Source: Flavobacteriia bacterium
GTDB taxonomy: Bacteria; Bacteroidota; Bacteroidia; Flavobacteriales; Flavobacteriaceae
Assembly (NCBI GenBank): GCA_002747695.1
Contig: PDQD01000001.1
Coordinates: 1 to 33,165 of the forward strand
Reading direction: 5' to 3'
DNA length: 33,165 bases
Shown in pieces: positions 16,884-25,466 of this stretch; within the stretch, counting starts at the first letter, position 1; each line of letters begins with the position of its first letter. Made by a program: the position numbers and the translations under genes. The notes beneath the pieces were generated by a model. It was not told the origin of the DNA and searched no databases. It saw only the letters and a program-made list of their open reading frames with translations.

Positions 16884-17672
16884 TTACGGCGTGTTTCTTT
16901 GTCTTAACGCTTCAAAGACAAGAACAGCAGACGCCACAGAGACATTCATAGAATCTATTTTTCCACGCATGGGAATAATGATGGATTGGTCTGCCCGGTC
17001 AAGCCAGTCTTGTGATAAGCCGGTAGCCTCAGTCCCTACCACTATCGCCGTAGACCCTGCATATTGCTGATCCAAATAGCTTATGGCATTATCCTTTAAA
17101 GCGGCTGTAAGGATTTGTATGTTTTGTTGTTTTAAAAACTCAATAATCTCAATTGTTGTTCCCACAGCTATATTGTTGCTGAATACACAGCCCACACTCG
17201 AACGGATAATGTTGGGATTATAAAGGTCGGTTAACGGGTTGGCAATGATCACAGCATCTAATCCTGCGGCATCTGCCGTACGTAATAAAGCCCCAATATT
17301 ACCCGGTTTTTCCGGTGCTTCAGCTACTAAAATCAAAGGATTCTCCCGGAGTTTAAGATCACTTAGTGCATGGGTTTTTGTTTTAAATAAGGCGATAATA
17401 CCTTCTGTACTGCCGCGATAGGCTATTTTTTGATAGAGTTCATCGCTTAATTCAACAACCTCTACATTGGGGAATTCAATAGCACCAAAAGTAAAAATAT
17501 CCGGTTGGATATACACCTTTTTCAGCGTATAACCACTTTGTAAAGCGATTTGAATTTCCCTGACACCTTCCACACAAAACAGTCCCTGCTTTCTACGCTC
17601 ACGGGATTTTGATTGTAGAGCTACAATCAATTTTATATCAGGGTTATGCGGACTTGTCAGGTATTTCGGCAT
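16884..17672 (-). CDS. TrmH/SpoU-family RNA 2'-O-methyltransferase
   Basis: The 262-residue protein has an N-terminal substrate-binding domain (LTSPHNPDIKLIVALQSKSR, then KQGLFCVEGVREI) and a C-terminal SPOUT domain. The three family motifs are present: APEKPGNIGALLRTADAAG (motif 1), VVGTEATGLS (motif 2) and IPMRGKIDSMNVSVASAVLVFE (motif 3). It uses SAM to methylate a ribose in rRNA or tRNA, and the specific nucleotide is not predictable (RlmB, TrmH and TsnR types share these motifs). It is the last gene of a minus-strand run after DUF808 (58 bases) and purB, and ends convergently with the lpxL-like gene. Confidence 0.92.
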   Translation of the reverse strand: MPKYLTSPHNPDIKLIVALQSKSRERRKQGLFCVEGVREIQIALQSGYTLKKVYIQPDIFTFGAIEFPNVEVVELSDELYQKIAYRGSTEGIIALFKTKTHALSDLKLRENPLILVAEAPEKPGNIGALLRTADAAGLDAVIIANPLTDLYNPNIIRSSVGCVFSNNIAVGTTIEIIEFLKQQNIQILTAALKDNAISYLDQQYAGSTAIVVGTEATGLSQDWLDRADQSIIIPMRGKIDSMNVSVASAVLVFEALRQRNTP

Positions 17673-17730
17673 GACTCGAATTAAAAGTTTAAAAACATCA
17701 ACCTATTAAGTGTAAAATCACTGATTATCA

Positions 17731-18615
17731 TTAGGATTTTGAAGATGATTTTTTAAACAAGTATTTTAAAGGATTAATGATTGCTAACATTATTATGCCA
17801 ATCACAAGACCTGTCAAAAACTCAGCTAATAAAGTCGGTAAACTATGCAACCATTCATGAATTAAATGAATATTATGTACGTAAATACCGCCGGCGACCA
17901 AAAGCATGGCAAGCGTACCTACCACCGCTAAAACTTTAATAATTACTGGTAGCGATTTAACCATCAAAAGCCCAAAACTTTTAAGGGATTTATGGTCGTT
18001 TTTTTCGCTACGGGCAATCAATTGATAACCAAAGTCATCCAGCCGGACAATAAGGGCTACGATGCCATAGACACCAATGGTGGTGACAATAGCAATGACA
18101 AAAAGCACAATAATACGCGGCACTAAAGGTTGATCTTTGACTGTACTTAAAGCGATGATAATAATCTCAATAGACAGAATAAAGTCTGTGATAATGGCAG
18201 AACGTATTTTTTGTTTTTCCCGTTGCATCTGTTCTTCGGGCGTCAATTCCTTTACCGCAGTAGCCTCATGATGCTTTTCGTGTGGAAAAAAGTATTCATA
18301 GATTTTCTCTGCACCTTCATAAGCTAAATACAGCCCCCCTACCAATAAAATAGGAACGATTAATTGAGGAGCAAACGTACTCATAAGAACGATAAAAGGT
18401 AAAATAATGAGCTTGTTGAGAAAAGAGCCTTTGGTAATAGCCCAGATTACGGGTAATTCTCTTGATGACACAAATCCGGTCGCTTTTTCAGCATTGACTG
18501 CAAGGTCGTCTCCCAATAGTCCGGCTGTCTTTTTAGTAGCCACTTTACTCATAACTGCTACATCATCCATCAGTGCAGCAATATCGTCAAAAAGGGCAAA
18601 AAATCCTGATGCCAT
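17731..18615 (-). CDS. DUF808 family inner-membrane protein
   Basis: This 294-residue protein opens with the typical DUF808 (YedI) N terminus ASGFFALFDDIAALMDDVAVMSK. It has several hydrophobic spans (about 75-100, 150-165, 175-195, 225-245 and 260-285) with KKTAGLLGDDLAVNAE near residue 28. The family has no established role. The gene starts 18 bases after purB on the same strand, so the two are probably one transcript, with no obvious functional tie. Confidence 0.88.
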   Translation of the reverse strand: MASGFFALFDDIAALMDDVAVMSKVATKKTAGLLGDDLAVNAEKATGFVSSRELPVIWAITKGSFLNKLIILPFIVLMSTFAPQLIVPILLVGGLYLAYEGAEKIYEYFFPHEKHHEATAVKELTPEEQMQREKQKIRSAIITDFILSIEIIIIALSTVKDQPLVPRIIVLFVIAIVTTIGVYGIVALIVRLDDFGYQLIARSEKNDHKSLKSFGLLMVKSLPVIIKVLAVVGTLAMLLVAGGIYVHNIHLIHEWLHSLPTLLAEFLTGLVIGIIMLAIINPLKYLFKKSSSKS

Positions 18616-18633
18616 AGTTTGATATTTATAGGT

Positions 18634-19977
18634 TTAAATTCCGGTAAAATTAAAAGGTGTAATCTGTTTAAGTTCGGTTTTAACATCGTCATTGACGTCC
18701 AAATCATCTATAAACCTGTGAATAACCTCCTGTGTGACCACTTCATTGGTACGTGTTAAAGCCTTTAAAGCTTCATAGGGTTTAGGAAAACTCTCACGTC
18801 TTAAAATAGTCTGAATGGCTTCTGACACAACCATCCAATTGTTATCCAAATCAGCTTTGATGGCGTATTCATTGACCAATAATTTATCTAAACCTTTCAA
18901 CAACGACTGAAAAGCAATCAATGTATAGCCAAACGGCATACCTATGTTACGTAAGACCGTACTGTCTGTCAAATCCCGTTGCAAACGCGACACAGGTAAT
19001 TTTGCAGACAGATGTTCCAGAATAGCATTGGCCATACCGAGATTTCCTTCAGCATTTTCAAAATCAATAGGATTGACTTTATGCGGCATGGCAGATGAGC
19101 CTATTTCCTGAGCATTGATTTTTTGTTTGAAGTAACCCATAGAGATATATTGCCAGACATCACGGGAAAAGTCTATCAAAATGGTATTGATGCGTTTCAA
19201 AGCATCAAATGTAGCCGCAAGATGGTCATAATGCTCAATCTGCGTGGTAGGGAACGAATGGTGCAACCCTAAGGTTTGTTCTACAAAAGATTTGGCAAAC
19301 GTCCGCCAGTCAACATTAGGATAAGCCACATGATGAGCATTGAAATTTCCGGTAGCGCCACCAAATTTTGCCGCATAGGGCACCGTTTGCAAACGCTTGA
19401 TCTGTTGGTTTAGTCTTTCGATAAACACCTGCCATTCTTTACCCAATCTGGTAGGGGACGCCGGTTGTCCGTGTGTATGCGCCAGTAAGGGCATGGCTTT
19501 CCAATCCTCGGCTTGACGGTTTAACTTATCAACCAACTGCGCCAACACAGGGTAAAACGCATGGTCAAAAGCGTCATTCAATGACATGGGAATAGCCGTA
19601 TTATTAATGTCCTGAGACGTTAACCCAAAGTGGATGAATTCCACAAAATCACCCAGACCTAAACCGTCCATTTTATCTTTTAGGAAATATTCAACGGCCT
19701 TAATATCGTGGTTGGTAACTTTTTCAATGTCTTTAATCGCTTGTGCATCAGCTTCGGTAAAATTCTCATACAGATCTTTGAGCGATTGACGTTGGTCATC
19801 GGTTAATTTTACTAATGGCTTAATCCCTAAATCGGTTAAGCTGATAAAGTATAAAACTTCAACTTTCAGGCGGTATTTAAACAACGCATATTCTGAAAAA
19901 TAATCAGACAGAGATTGAGTTTTAGAGTAATAGCGACCATCGGTCGGAGATAAAGCATTGAGTGTTGTTAAAGCCAT
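18634..19977 (-). CDS. purB: Adenylosuccinate lyase
   Basis: PurB catalyses two steps of purine synthesis, release of fumarate from SAICAR and from adenylosuccinate. The frame is open from 19995, but the Met at 19977 (MALTTLNALSPTDGRYYSK) matches the family start, giving 447 residues. Motifs include FIHFGLTSQDINNTA, the catalytic-His region LLAHTHGQPASPTRLGKEW and the fumarase/aspartase signature GSSAMPHKVNPIDFENAEGN with the flexible serine loop. Length fits the E. coli-like long form (about 450). It heads a probable three-gene minus transcript with DUF808 and the methyltransferase. Confidence 0.96.
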   Translation of the reverse strand: MALTTLNALSPTDGRYYSKTQSLSDYFSEYALFKYRLKVEVLYFISLTDLGIKPLVKLTDDQRQSLKDLYENFTEADAQAIKDIEKVTNHDIKAVEYFLKDKMDGLGLGDFVEFIHFGLTSQDINNTAIPMSLNDAFDHAFYPVLAQLVDKLNRQAEDWKAMPLLAHTHGQPASPTRLGKEWQVFIERLNQQIKRLQTVPYAAKFGGATGNFNAHHVAYPNVDWRTFAKSFVEQTLGLHHSFPTTQIEHYDHLAATFDALKRINTILIDFSRDVWQYISMGYFKQKINAQEIGSSAMPHKVNPIDFENAEGNLGMANAILEHLSAKLPVSRLQRDLTDSTVLRNIGMPFGYTLIAFQSLLKGLDKLLVNEYAIKADLDNNWMVVSEAIQTILRRESFPKPYEALKALTRTNEVVTQEVIHRFIDDLDVNDDVKTELKQITPFNFTGI

Positions 19978-20254
19978 AATGGAGGTTTTTATCAAAAAGT
20001 TTAGTATTAGTTCATTCTTTGTTGCTTGGTATCATCTGATGTCACACAACAATCATCATCGTTTGCTACACATTAGACATCATCTGAATTACGGGGGCTA
20101 ATATCGTCAATTTTTAAATCAAATAGGAGAAAATATATAATTATACCATCAATTGTTCTAAAGTGTTTGTCATGCCGGCAAATCACTCACCTCTCATCCA
20201 CTGCAGGCTACCTCTCCCCGATTCTACAAGAAAACACCCTGTTTAGGCAAACCT
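19978..20254. other. Intergenic region upstream of purB, no gene seen
   Basis: About 277 bases separate the purB start from the 48-residue gene end. An inverted repeat TGATGTC/GACATCA spans about 20037-20082 with a long loop. No riboswitch or reading frame of note was found. Confidence 0.5.
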
Positions 20255-20401
20255 TTATAAAGTCCCGGGATCTGTACGATTAGTTGTTTGCTCGTCTTTT
20301 TTCTTCTTTGGAGGAATAGCCAGTTTATAAAACAACCAACCGAATCCCACTAATAAATGTAAAACGATAATGATAAGTCCTATTTTTACCCAAATATTCA
20401 T
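20255..20401 (-). CDS. 48-residue single-span membrane protein with lysine-rich tail
   Basis: The frame from ATG 20401 to TAA 20255 encodes a short protein beginning MNIWVKIGLI, with one hydrophobic span of about 20 residues (IGLIIIVLHLLVGFGWLFY). A polar tail follows, opening LAIPPKKKKDEQTTN. One membrane helix with a cytosolic charged tail is predicted. It lies 41 bases after the stop of the MurU-like gene and is probably the last gene of that operon. It is unrelated in sequence to the 39-residue protein at 6228 beyond the shared pattern of one span plus four lysines. No family was recognised. Confidence 0.6.
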   Translation of the reverse strand: MNIWVKIGLIIIVLHLLVGFGWLFYKLAIPPKKKKDEQTTNRTDPGTL

Positions 20402-20442
20402 AATAGAAAAATTTTTGCTAAAATATAAAATATCAGCAGACC

Positions 20443-21153
20443 CTATTTAAAGTATCGCTCTGCCCGGTCAATATTCTCCGGTTTACCAACATCTAAGACT
20501 TCAATACCGGTATGGTCAAAGCCCTTTAAATCATATTCTTCCATCAACCGCAGGTATGTAGGAATGATAGAAAATTTTCCTGTTTCTGTTATGCGTTCAA
20601 AAAGCGCAGGATCAATAATATGAATACCACTAAATGCCCGCTCATATGCCACCTGACTTCCGGTATGTATATGCTCACCGGTATTGAGATTTTTCCAGCC
20701 ACAAAGCGACATATTTTGATTAAATTCCAGTTGGCGCGAACTAATACGTTGAGAAACAGCGAGGGTGACCAAAGGTTTACATTGGTTGTGATAAGCAATC
20801 ATTTTAGATAGATCCAAATGCGTTAAAATGTCGGCATTGAGTAAAACGAAGGGGCTGTCTTCCAGTAAATGCCGGGCTTTTAACAAGCCACCACCGGTTT
20901 CCAGTAACTCTTCCCGTTCATCTGAAATCTGAATGTGACACCCGAAATTATTATGTGTATTGAGAAAGTCTATAATCTGCTGTCCGAAATGATGAATGTT
21001 AATGACTATCTCTGTAATCCCGGCTTGTTTGACGTATTCAATATTACGTTGCAGCAAAGTTTTGTTGTTGATGGGTAATAACGCCTTGGGGTGTTGTTCA
21101 GTAAACGGTTTGAGACGCGTTCCCAATCCCGCAGCAAGTATCATGGCTTTCAT
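20443..21153 (-). CDS. MurU-like sugar-1-phosphate nucleotidyltransferase
   Basis: The 236-residue cytosolic enzyme has the nucleotidyltransferase signature LAAGLGTRLKPFTEQHPKAL (residues 6-25), ITEIVINIHHFGQQIIDFL, a typical ETGGGLLKA loop and the metal Asp in FVLLNADILTH. It is close in length and layout to MurU of Pseudomonas putida (UTP:MurNAc-1-phosphate uridylyltransferase), which shares the ETGGG motif and the GIHII-like strand near residue 175. Mannose-1-phosphate guanylyltransferases are also related, so the sugar is inferred from the AmgK-like kinase upstream. AmgK plus MurU lets some bacteria turn recovered MurNAc into UDP-MurNAc, bypassing early peptidoglycan steps. It starts 38 bases after the RapZ-C gene. 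Confidence 0.75.
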   Translation of the reverse strand: MKAMILAAGLGTRLKPFTEQHPKALLPINNKTLLQRNIEYVKQAGITEIVINIHHFGQQIIDFLNTHNNFGCHIQISDEREELLETGGGLLKARHLLEDSPFVLLNADILTHLDLSKMIAYHNQCKPLVTLAVSQRISSRQLEFNQNMSLCGWKNLNTGEHIHTGSQVAYERAFSGIHIIDPALFERITETGKFSIIPTYLRLMEEYDLKGFDHTGIEVLDVGKPENIDRAERYFK

Positions 21154-21191
21154 ACAGCAATCAATGATTAATTATGACTAATAAAAGTAAA

Positions 21192-21602
21192 TTATAATGT
21201 TTTCTTCCAATGTTCTTTATTGGTATGCTCAATCCTGACCACGACATCGGGATATTTAGTTTTGAGATGCTTTGCGGTTTGTTCTGCGGCGTAAACGGAA
21301 CGGTGTTGTCCACCGGTACATCCAAAATTCACTTGCAGATGTGCAAAATCACGACTTAAATAATTATCCACAGTACTGTCAACCAATTGATAAACAGGAG
21401 TTAGAAATTCCGCTATACTACTCTGCGTTTCTAAAAATTCCCGGACCTCTTGATCCAATCCGGATAATGTTTTATAGCCGTCAATACGACCGGGGTTATA
21501 GATTCCGCGACAATCAAAAACAAATCCGCCACCATTGCCGGTAGTATCTTTGGGAATTCCGCGTCTGTAAGAAAAGCTATTGATGTTTATGGTTAATGTC
21601 AT
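21192..21602 (-). CDS. Stand-alone RapZ C-terminal domain protein
   Basis: The 136-residue protein corresponds to the C-terminal domain of RapZ/YvcJ without the N-terminal P-loop domain. Matching features are INSFSYRRGIPKDTTGNGGG, FVFDCRGIYNPGR (family: VFDVRFLPNP) and the signature GCTGGQHRSVYAAEQ at 94-108 (GCTGGKHRSVY in E. coli, as I recall it). In E. coli this domain binds glucosamine-6-phosphate and RNA, and RapZ adjusts GlmS levels. Here it is encoded alone, and its ATG overlaps the kinase stop (ATGA at 21602-21599), so translation of the two is coupled. A role as an amino-sugar or sugar-phosphate sensor for the neighbouring enzymes is inference. Confidence 0.85.
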   Translation of the reverse strand: MTLTININSFSYRRGIPKDTTGNGGGFVFDCRGIYNPGRIDGYKTLSGLDQEVREFLETQSSIAEFLTPVYQLVDSTVDNYLSRDFAHLQVNFGCTGGQHRSVYAAEQTAKHLKTKYPDVVVRIEHTNKEHWKKTL

Positions 21603-22621
21603 ACTTGTAATATTTGTTTTATTTTCTCCTGAGTGTTTTCTGAAATGAGTTTTTGAGCTATCGTATTCAAATAAGGAAAATCTTGTAAATAATTTTGTTC
21701 TAACACGTATTTTATATTATTCATATTAAGCCTGATACTGCTTAAAAAATGTGGTTTTCCCTCAATCAAACCTCGTAAACCGTAGGCGCCAAAGACCTGA
21801 AAAACCCGTAGGATTAGACCCATCTGACAACCTCTGTTCAGGGTATCCTCGCTGAGCAAATCATTGTCCTTAAATGGTTGGCAATACACAGTCTTCAAAT
21901 GCGCTTTCCATGCTTGAGGAAGTTGGGCTTTAGCCTGAAATAAGAGTGATGCTAAATCATAGCCTACAAAACCACTCATACCGCCTTGATAATCTATAAA
22001 AAAAACATCATTTTGCCGCACCATTATATTTCGCGATTGAAAATCCCTGAATAAGAAAAAGTCTTGTTTAAGATCGTTAATCTGTTGGGCTAACCTTTCA
22101 AAATCATTGATCAATCGTCCTTTTTGGTAAGGGATATCCAAACGGTCAAGAAAGAAATTTTTAAAATAAAAAAGATCATTATACACCACTTTTTCATCAA
22201 ATTGGTTAAAATCGTAACATTTCTTAAAGTCGATTTTTTTCTTTAACCGGATTTGTAACTGAGCCAATTGTTTAAGGCTTTGCTCATATAAAGCTAAAAC
22301 ACGGTCTGTGAAACCCTCCTGTTCTAAAATCATCAGCAAACTGAGATCACCTAAGTCCTGCTGAATATAAGCCGTCTGAGAATCATTTACCGCCAGAATG
22401 TCGGGAACGGCAAAACTATGACCGGCAAACAACTGAGACAGGTAAAAAAACGTCTGATTTTCAGCCACAAAATCGTTTTCAGTTAGAATATACGTTTGCC
22501 CGTCTGACAGGAACAACCTGTAATATTTCCGGTTAGAACCACTTGCGGAGAGCGGCAAAAACTTATCCACTTTTTGGTTGAAAAATGTTTGAGCAAATGC
22601 TATGGTTGATGATTGTAGCAT
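21599..22621 (-). CDS. AmgK-like phosphotransferase (APH family sugar kinase)
   Basis: The frame is open to 22750, but residues before the Met at 22621 (MLQSSTIAFAQTFFNQKVDK) look non-coding, so 340 residues are preferred. The APH/choline-kinase-like fold is shown by LPLSASGSNRKYYRLFL (23-39, nucleotide loop), the catalytic loop FLFRDFQSRNIMV (catalytic Asp193, Asn198) and the metal Asp of FFIDYQGG (Asp210), followed by GYDLASLLFQA. AmgK phosphorylates the anomeric carbon of MurNAc or GlcNAc. Here the adjacent MurU-like enzyme and RapZ-C domain support an amino-sugar substrate, but antibiotic kinases share the fold. It is first in the operon. Confidence 0.8.
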   Translation of the reverse strand: MLQSSTIAFAQTFFNQKVDKFLPLSASGSNRKYYRLFLSDGQTYILTENDFVAENQTFFYLSQLFAGHSFAVPDILAVNDSQTAYIQQDLGDLSLLMILEQEGFTDRVLALYEQSLKQLAQLQIRLKKKIDFKKCYDFNQFDEKVVYNDLFYFKNFFLDRLDIPYQKGRLINDFERLAQQINDLKQDFFLFRDFQSRNIMVRQNDVFFIDYQGGMSGFVGYDLASLLFQAKAQLPQAWKAHLKTVYCQPFKDNDLLSEDTLNRGCQMGLILRVFQVFGAYGLRGLIEGKPHFLSSIRLNMNNIKYVLEQNYLQDFPYLNTIAQKLISENTQEKIKQILQV

Positions 22622-23127
22622 TGATTTTGTTTGTGACAAACCTACATAAAAAAACGGGGTTAAACAACGACAAGTTAAACTTAGCATCTCTTTTGTCCTA
22701 CCAAAGCACATCCTCCGGACAACAAACCGGTATAAATTCAGAAAACTCAAGGCTGTGCCTGCATAACAACCATTTCATATCAGCTGCATTTAAAAACAGA
22801 GATCTTGATAATTTGATGAGACTTAAACCGGATGTATTCGTATTCATTAAAAAACTTACTACTAAGCGCCCATGATAACATTCGGGTTAAACCATGTAGA
22901 AATGTCGAAAATTCATCACTGATAAAAGCATAGATATTTCATCTGAGTTAACCGTTTTACACACATAAAATCTATAAAATTTTGATGCGTAAAAATAATC
23001 CATTAAACCACGATTTATACATGCGTTTTTTTGAGATAAAGTGTATTTTTGCAGCCGCAAAAAATACTAATAAAGCATTAGAGCTAGATAACTTGATTAA
23101 TAGAGATTAATTAAAACACAACTAATT
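22622..23127. other. Divergent intergenic region, no gene seen except a promoter
   Basis: About 505 bases lie between the kinase start (minus) and the secreted protein at 23128 (plus). Frames of up to 96 codons on the plus strand and the 43-codon extension of the kinase frame show no recognisable features or plausible composition. The segment near 23044 holds a promoter and hairpin, listed separately. Confidence 0.5.
23042..23066 (+). promoter_or_regulatory. -7 box TATTTTTG overlapping a hairpin before the 23128 gene
   Basis: TATTTTTG (23044-23051) is a full TAnnTTTG match. It continues as CAGCCGC, a start-site context I recall as common in flavobacteria. The box is also the left arm of an inverted repeat, GTATTTTTGC pairing with GCAAAAAATAC around an AGCC loop with one unpaired base. 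A TTTG is present at 23030-23033 but is only ten bases upstream, too close for a -33 element. The leader to the ATG would be about 70 bases. Confidence 0.5.
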
Positions 23128-24324
23128 ATGAATAAGAGATTTACTATTTTGTTGATTTTAATATTTTTTTTAACCTTTGTTTTCAGTCAAAACGACAGTA
23201 TTAAATCGCTGATTATTGATTATGATGCTTCAAAATCAACCTTTATATCAAAAGGCAGAAAACTACTTTTAGATAAATTTATTGAGGGAGACTTAAAGAC
23301 CGTTAAAAACGTCAAAAATTATCTGATAGAAATTGAAGACGATGAATACTTTGCATTATATCCGGATGAATATTGGTTCATTTTATACTGGACTAATGAA
23401 TACAAAGAGCTTTCAGAAAGCATTAAACAACTTGACTCTGCATCTATTAAAAGTTACAGAACAAGGATACGACCATCAGATGACAGATTACACATAAAAC
23501 TCAGAGAAAAATCCCTTGAAAAAAACATACAATTAAAAACTCAATTACAAAATGCCGGATTGGATGCTGAGACAAAAGAGATGTTAAACATGCATCTTGA
23601 TTGGCTTTTATTAGATAGCAGACTAACAAACAATACTCAGGTCTCCTTAAACGAACGAGCAGACAAATTCCTTGAAACATATCCTTCAAGTGAATTCAAC
23701 TATTTTATAAAAAAACACATCAGCTATAAACTGGTACCGAAAAACTGGGGTTTAGCATTTGAGTTTTTTTCCGGTTATGGTGCATATACAGGTCAGTTGA
23801 GCAATAATTTCACTAATTCTATTCCAATTGGTATTGCATTTGATATAACCTATAAAGATTTTGAGTTATACCTTAGAGATTATATTGGTTTTCATAAATC
23901 AAAAAAAGATTTTGAGTACTCTTTGGGCACCTATGAAAAGGGTTCAGGTATGATGACAATTCTTGGAGAAGCTTCATTGGGTTATGCTGTCTATAACAAC
24001 GATAGATTTAAAATATCACCTTCGGCCGGCATTGGAGTTATGGGGATTTCTACATCAACAAAGGATACCGATCAAATACCGGAATTAGAAGAAATCTCTT
24101 TAGATCCTAAAGCCACCTTTGTTTTAGGACTTAACTTTGACATAAAACTTGGATTAAAAAACACTCCAAAATACATTCCTAAAACAAACTATAGTTTTAT
24201 AAGAATAAGATATGGTTATTCTATGCCTGGTTATGAGAAAAAATACTATGGTATGACCGGAGACATGCATTATATATCGGTAGGCTTTGGAATTATGACC
24301 AGACATGTAAAAAGAGCCTATTAA
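23128..24324 (+). CDS. Secreted or outer-membrane protein of unknown function
   Basis: The 398-residue protein starts with a signal peptide (MNKRFTILLILIFFLTFVFSQ). Residues about 25-200 are helical and charged and show no recognisable family. From about residue 210 alternating hydrophobic and aromatic strands appear (LAFEFFSGYGAYTGQL, IPIGIAFDITYKDFELYL, ILGEASLGYAV), ending with IRIRYGYSMPG and HYISVGFGIMTR. This suggests a small beta-barrel or beta-sandwich of an envelope protein, though the final residue pattern differs from the classical barrel terminus. It stands alone with its own promoter. Function is not assignable. Confidence 0.75.
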   Translation: MNKRFTILLILIFFLTFVFSQNDSIKSLIIDYDASKSTFISKGRKLLLDKFIEGDLKTVKNVKNYLIEIEDDEYFALYPDEYWFILYWTNEYKELSESIKQLDSASIKSYRTRIRPSDDRLHIKLREKSLEKNIQLKTQLQNAGLDAETKEMLNMHLDWLLLDSRLTNNTQVSLNERADKFLETYPSSEFNYFIKKHISYKLVPKNWGLAFEFFSGYGAYTGQLSNNFTNSIPIGIAFDITYKDFELYLRDYIGFHKSKKDFEYSLGTYEKGSGMMTILGEASLGYAVYNNDRFKISPSAGIGVMGISTSTKDTDQIPELEEISLDPKATFVLGLNFDIKLGLKNTPKYIPKTNYSFIRIRYGYSMPGYEKKYYGMTGDMHYISVGFGIMTRHVKRAY

Positions 24325-24747
24325 AAATATTAGATAATTACGAGTGTAAACAATTCACGCCTGCATATCTGTTTCTGAAAATCACAGCTTACAGAACGTA
24401 TAAAGCTTCTATTGGCTATATATCTGCACAATCAGATTGTTACCTGCCAGAGAAAAGACAGACAGGGACAACTAAGTGTATCCTATACGTTCATTAGGTT
24501 AACAGATAATTTAAACCCATAAAAACGCCCTATTATTTCACTTTTGCAAACAGACTTACAAAAACTGCAAATACCCACAAAAGAAGCTACTACCGCTTTA
24601 AAACCAGGGTAATATTTTTAAGCTTAAGACATTGGAAATATTCAGAATTTATGCTACTTTTACGAATATAAAGTGATTTGTATGTACTGATAAAGCGTCA
24701 AAGAACAATATCATACAGTAAAAACCACAACCAAAAAGCAAAACATT
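24325..24747. other. Intergenic region, no gene seen
   Basis: This 423-base gap between two plus-strand genes has no recognisable coding region. One frame near 24383-24500 is open for about 38 codons without family resemblance. The candidate promoter for the next gene lies at 24632-24662. Confidence 0.5.
24632..24662 (+). promoter_or_regulatory. Candidate promoter TTG-N20-TACTTTTA before the zinc-ribbon gene
   Basis: A TTG at 24632-24634 is 20 bases upstream of TACTTTTA (24655-24662), the expected Bacteroidota spacing. The -7 box differs from TAnnTTTG only at the last base. The leader to ATG 24748 would be about 80 bases. Confidence 0.45.
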
Positions 24748-25086
24748 ATGATTATTTACGGCATCAGAGGGACTAAGATTCACAGTGAAAGGGTATCAGG
24801 ATTAAAATGTGATTATTGCCATGAAAAGACACCTCATATTTTTGTGTTCTTTTCCAAGTACGCACATATATTTTGGATTCCTTTGTTTCCTCTTTTTAAA
24901 AAAGGCGTGTGTGAATGTACGCATTGTAAATCCACCAATGATAAAAAACACATGAATGAAGAGCTTAGATTCGCGTATGATAATGTCAAACTCAATGCCA
25001 AAAGACCGTTTTGGCAATGGATTGGTTTGATAATCATTTTTGTGGTTTTTATTCTACCTATACTGACCAGTTTGATTAATCATTAA
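24748..25086 (+). CDS. Zinc-ribbon membrane-anchored protein
   Basis: The 112-residue protein has an N-terminal zinc-ribbon-like element with two cysteine pairs, LKCDYCHEK (Cys21, Cys24) and CECTHCKST (Cys54, Cys56, Cys59). An aromatic stretch FVFFSKYAHIFWIPLFPLFKK lies between them. A C-terminal membrane span (WIGLIIIFVVFILPILTSLI) anchors it. This matches the zinc-ribbon family with a C-terminal membrane span that I recall as PF17032, common in this phylum and of unknown role. It is monocistronic. Confidence 0.75.
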   Translation: MIIYGIRGTKIHSERVSGLKCDYCHEKTPHIFVFFSKYAHIFWIPLFPLFKKGVCECTHCKSTNDKKHMNEELRFAYDNVKLNAKRPFWQWIGLIIIFVVFILPILTSLINH

Positions 25087-25466
25087 TCCGGTTAAACTTA
25101 AAGCTTACAGTCATCCTTCACCGTTGTGAGAATATCATCCTCTTTATACAAGAAAGAAAACTATGTGCGGTCTATAATACTACTTTGTTGTTAAACCCAC
25201 ACACCTCCACAAGTAAAATTCAGGTATTTGGCCGATTCGATCGGTCTTTAACAACCCGGGACTAACCATCATCCTACTCACCTAACGGCAGTCAGATTTG
25301 TAGTTACAAACGTTTGTGATCTTCCTGATATTTTCGTAAATTATTGCCGTAACTGAAGTTTACATTAAACAGATGTAACCAATTAATTCCAAAGCTATTA
25401 TCAATTATTCAAAAACGTACTCAAATCTTAAAGTTTATGATGTCAAACGGTTAAAAAACGGAACCA
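25087..25466. other. Intergenic region, no gene seen
   Basis: This 380-base gap has no recognisable reading frame. A 7-bp hairpin GGCCGAT/ATCGGTC (about 25230-25246, one wobble) is present, without a following T-run. Confidence 0.45.

Noticed and set aside
16868..16900. Possible terminator hairpin AAACACC/GGCGTGTTT between the convergent genes
   Set aside because: The arms match imperfectly, with unpaired bases on the right arm, and overlap the coding end of the methyltransferase. Too weak to list as a feature.
21599..22621. Aminoglycoside resistance kinase
   Set aside because: The fold is shared, but the FRDFQSRN loop and neighbours (RapZ-C, MurU-like) fit sugar salvage better.
22622..22750. 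43-residue N-terminal extension of the AmgK-like kinase
   Set aside because: The extension does not resemble the family, and the kinase fold starts normally after the Met at 22621.
22585..22875. 96-codon plus-strand frame overlapping the kinase start
   Set aside because: Its first part lies opposite the kinase N terminus, it has no recognisable family or promoter, and its composition looks like intergenic DNA.
24383..24500. 38-codon open frame in the gap before the zinc-ribbon gene
   Set aside because: No family resemblance, no start codon context, and of a length expected by chance.
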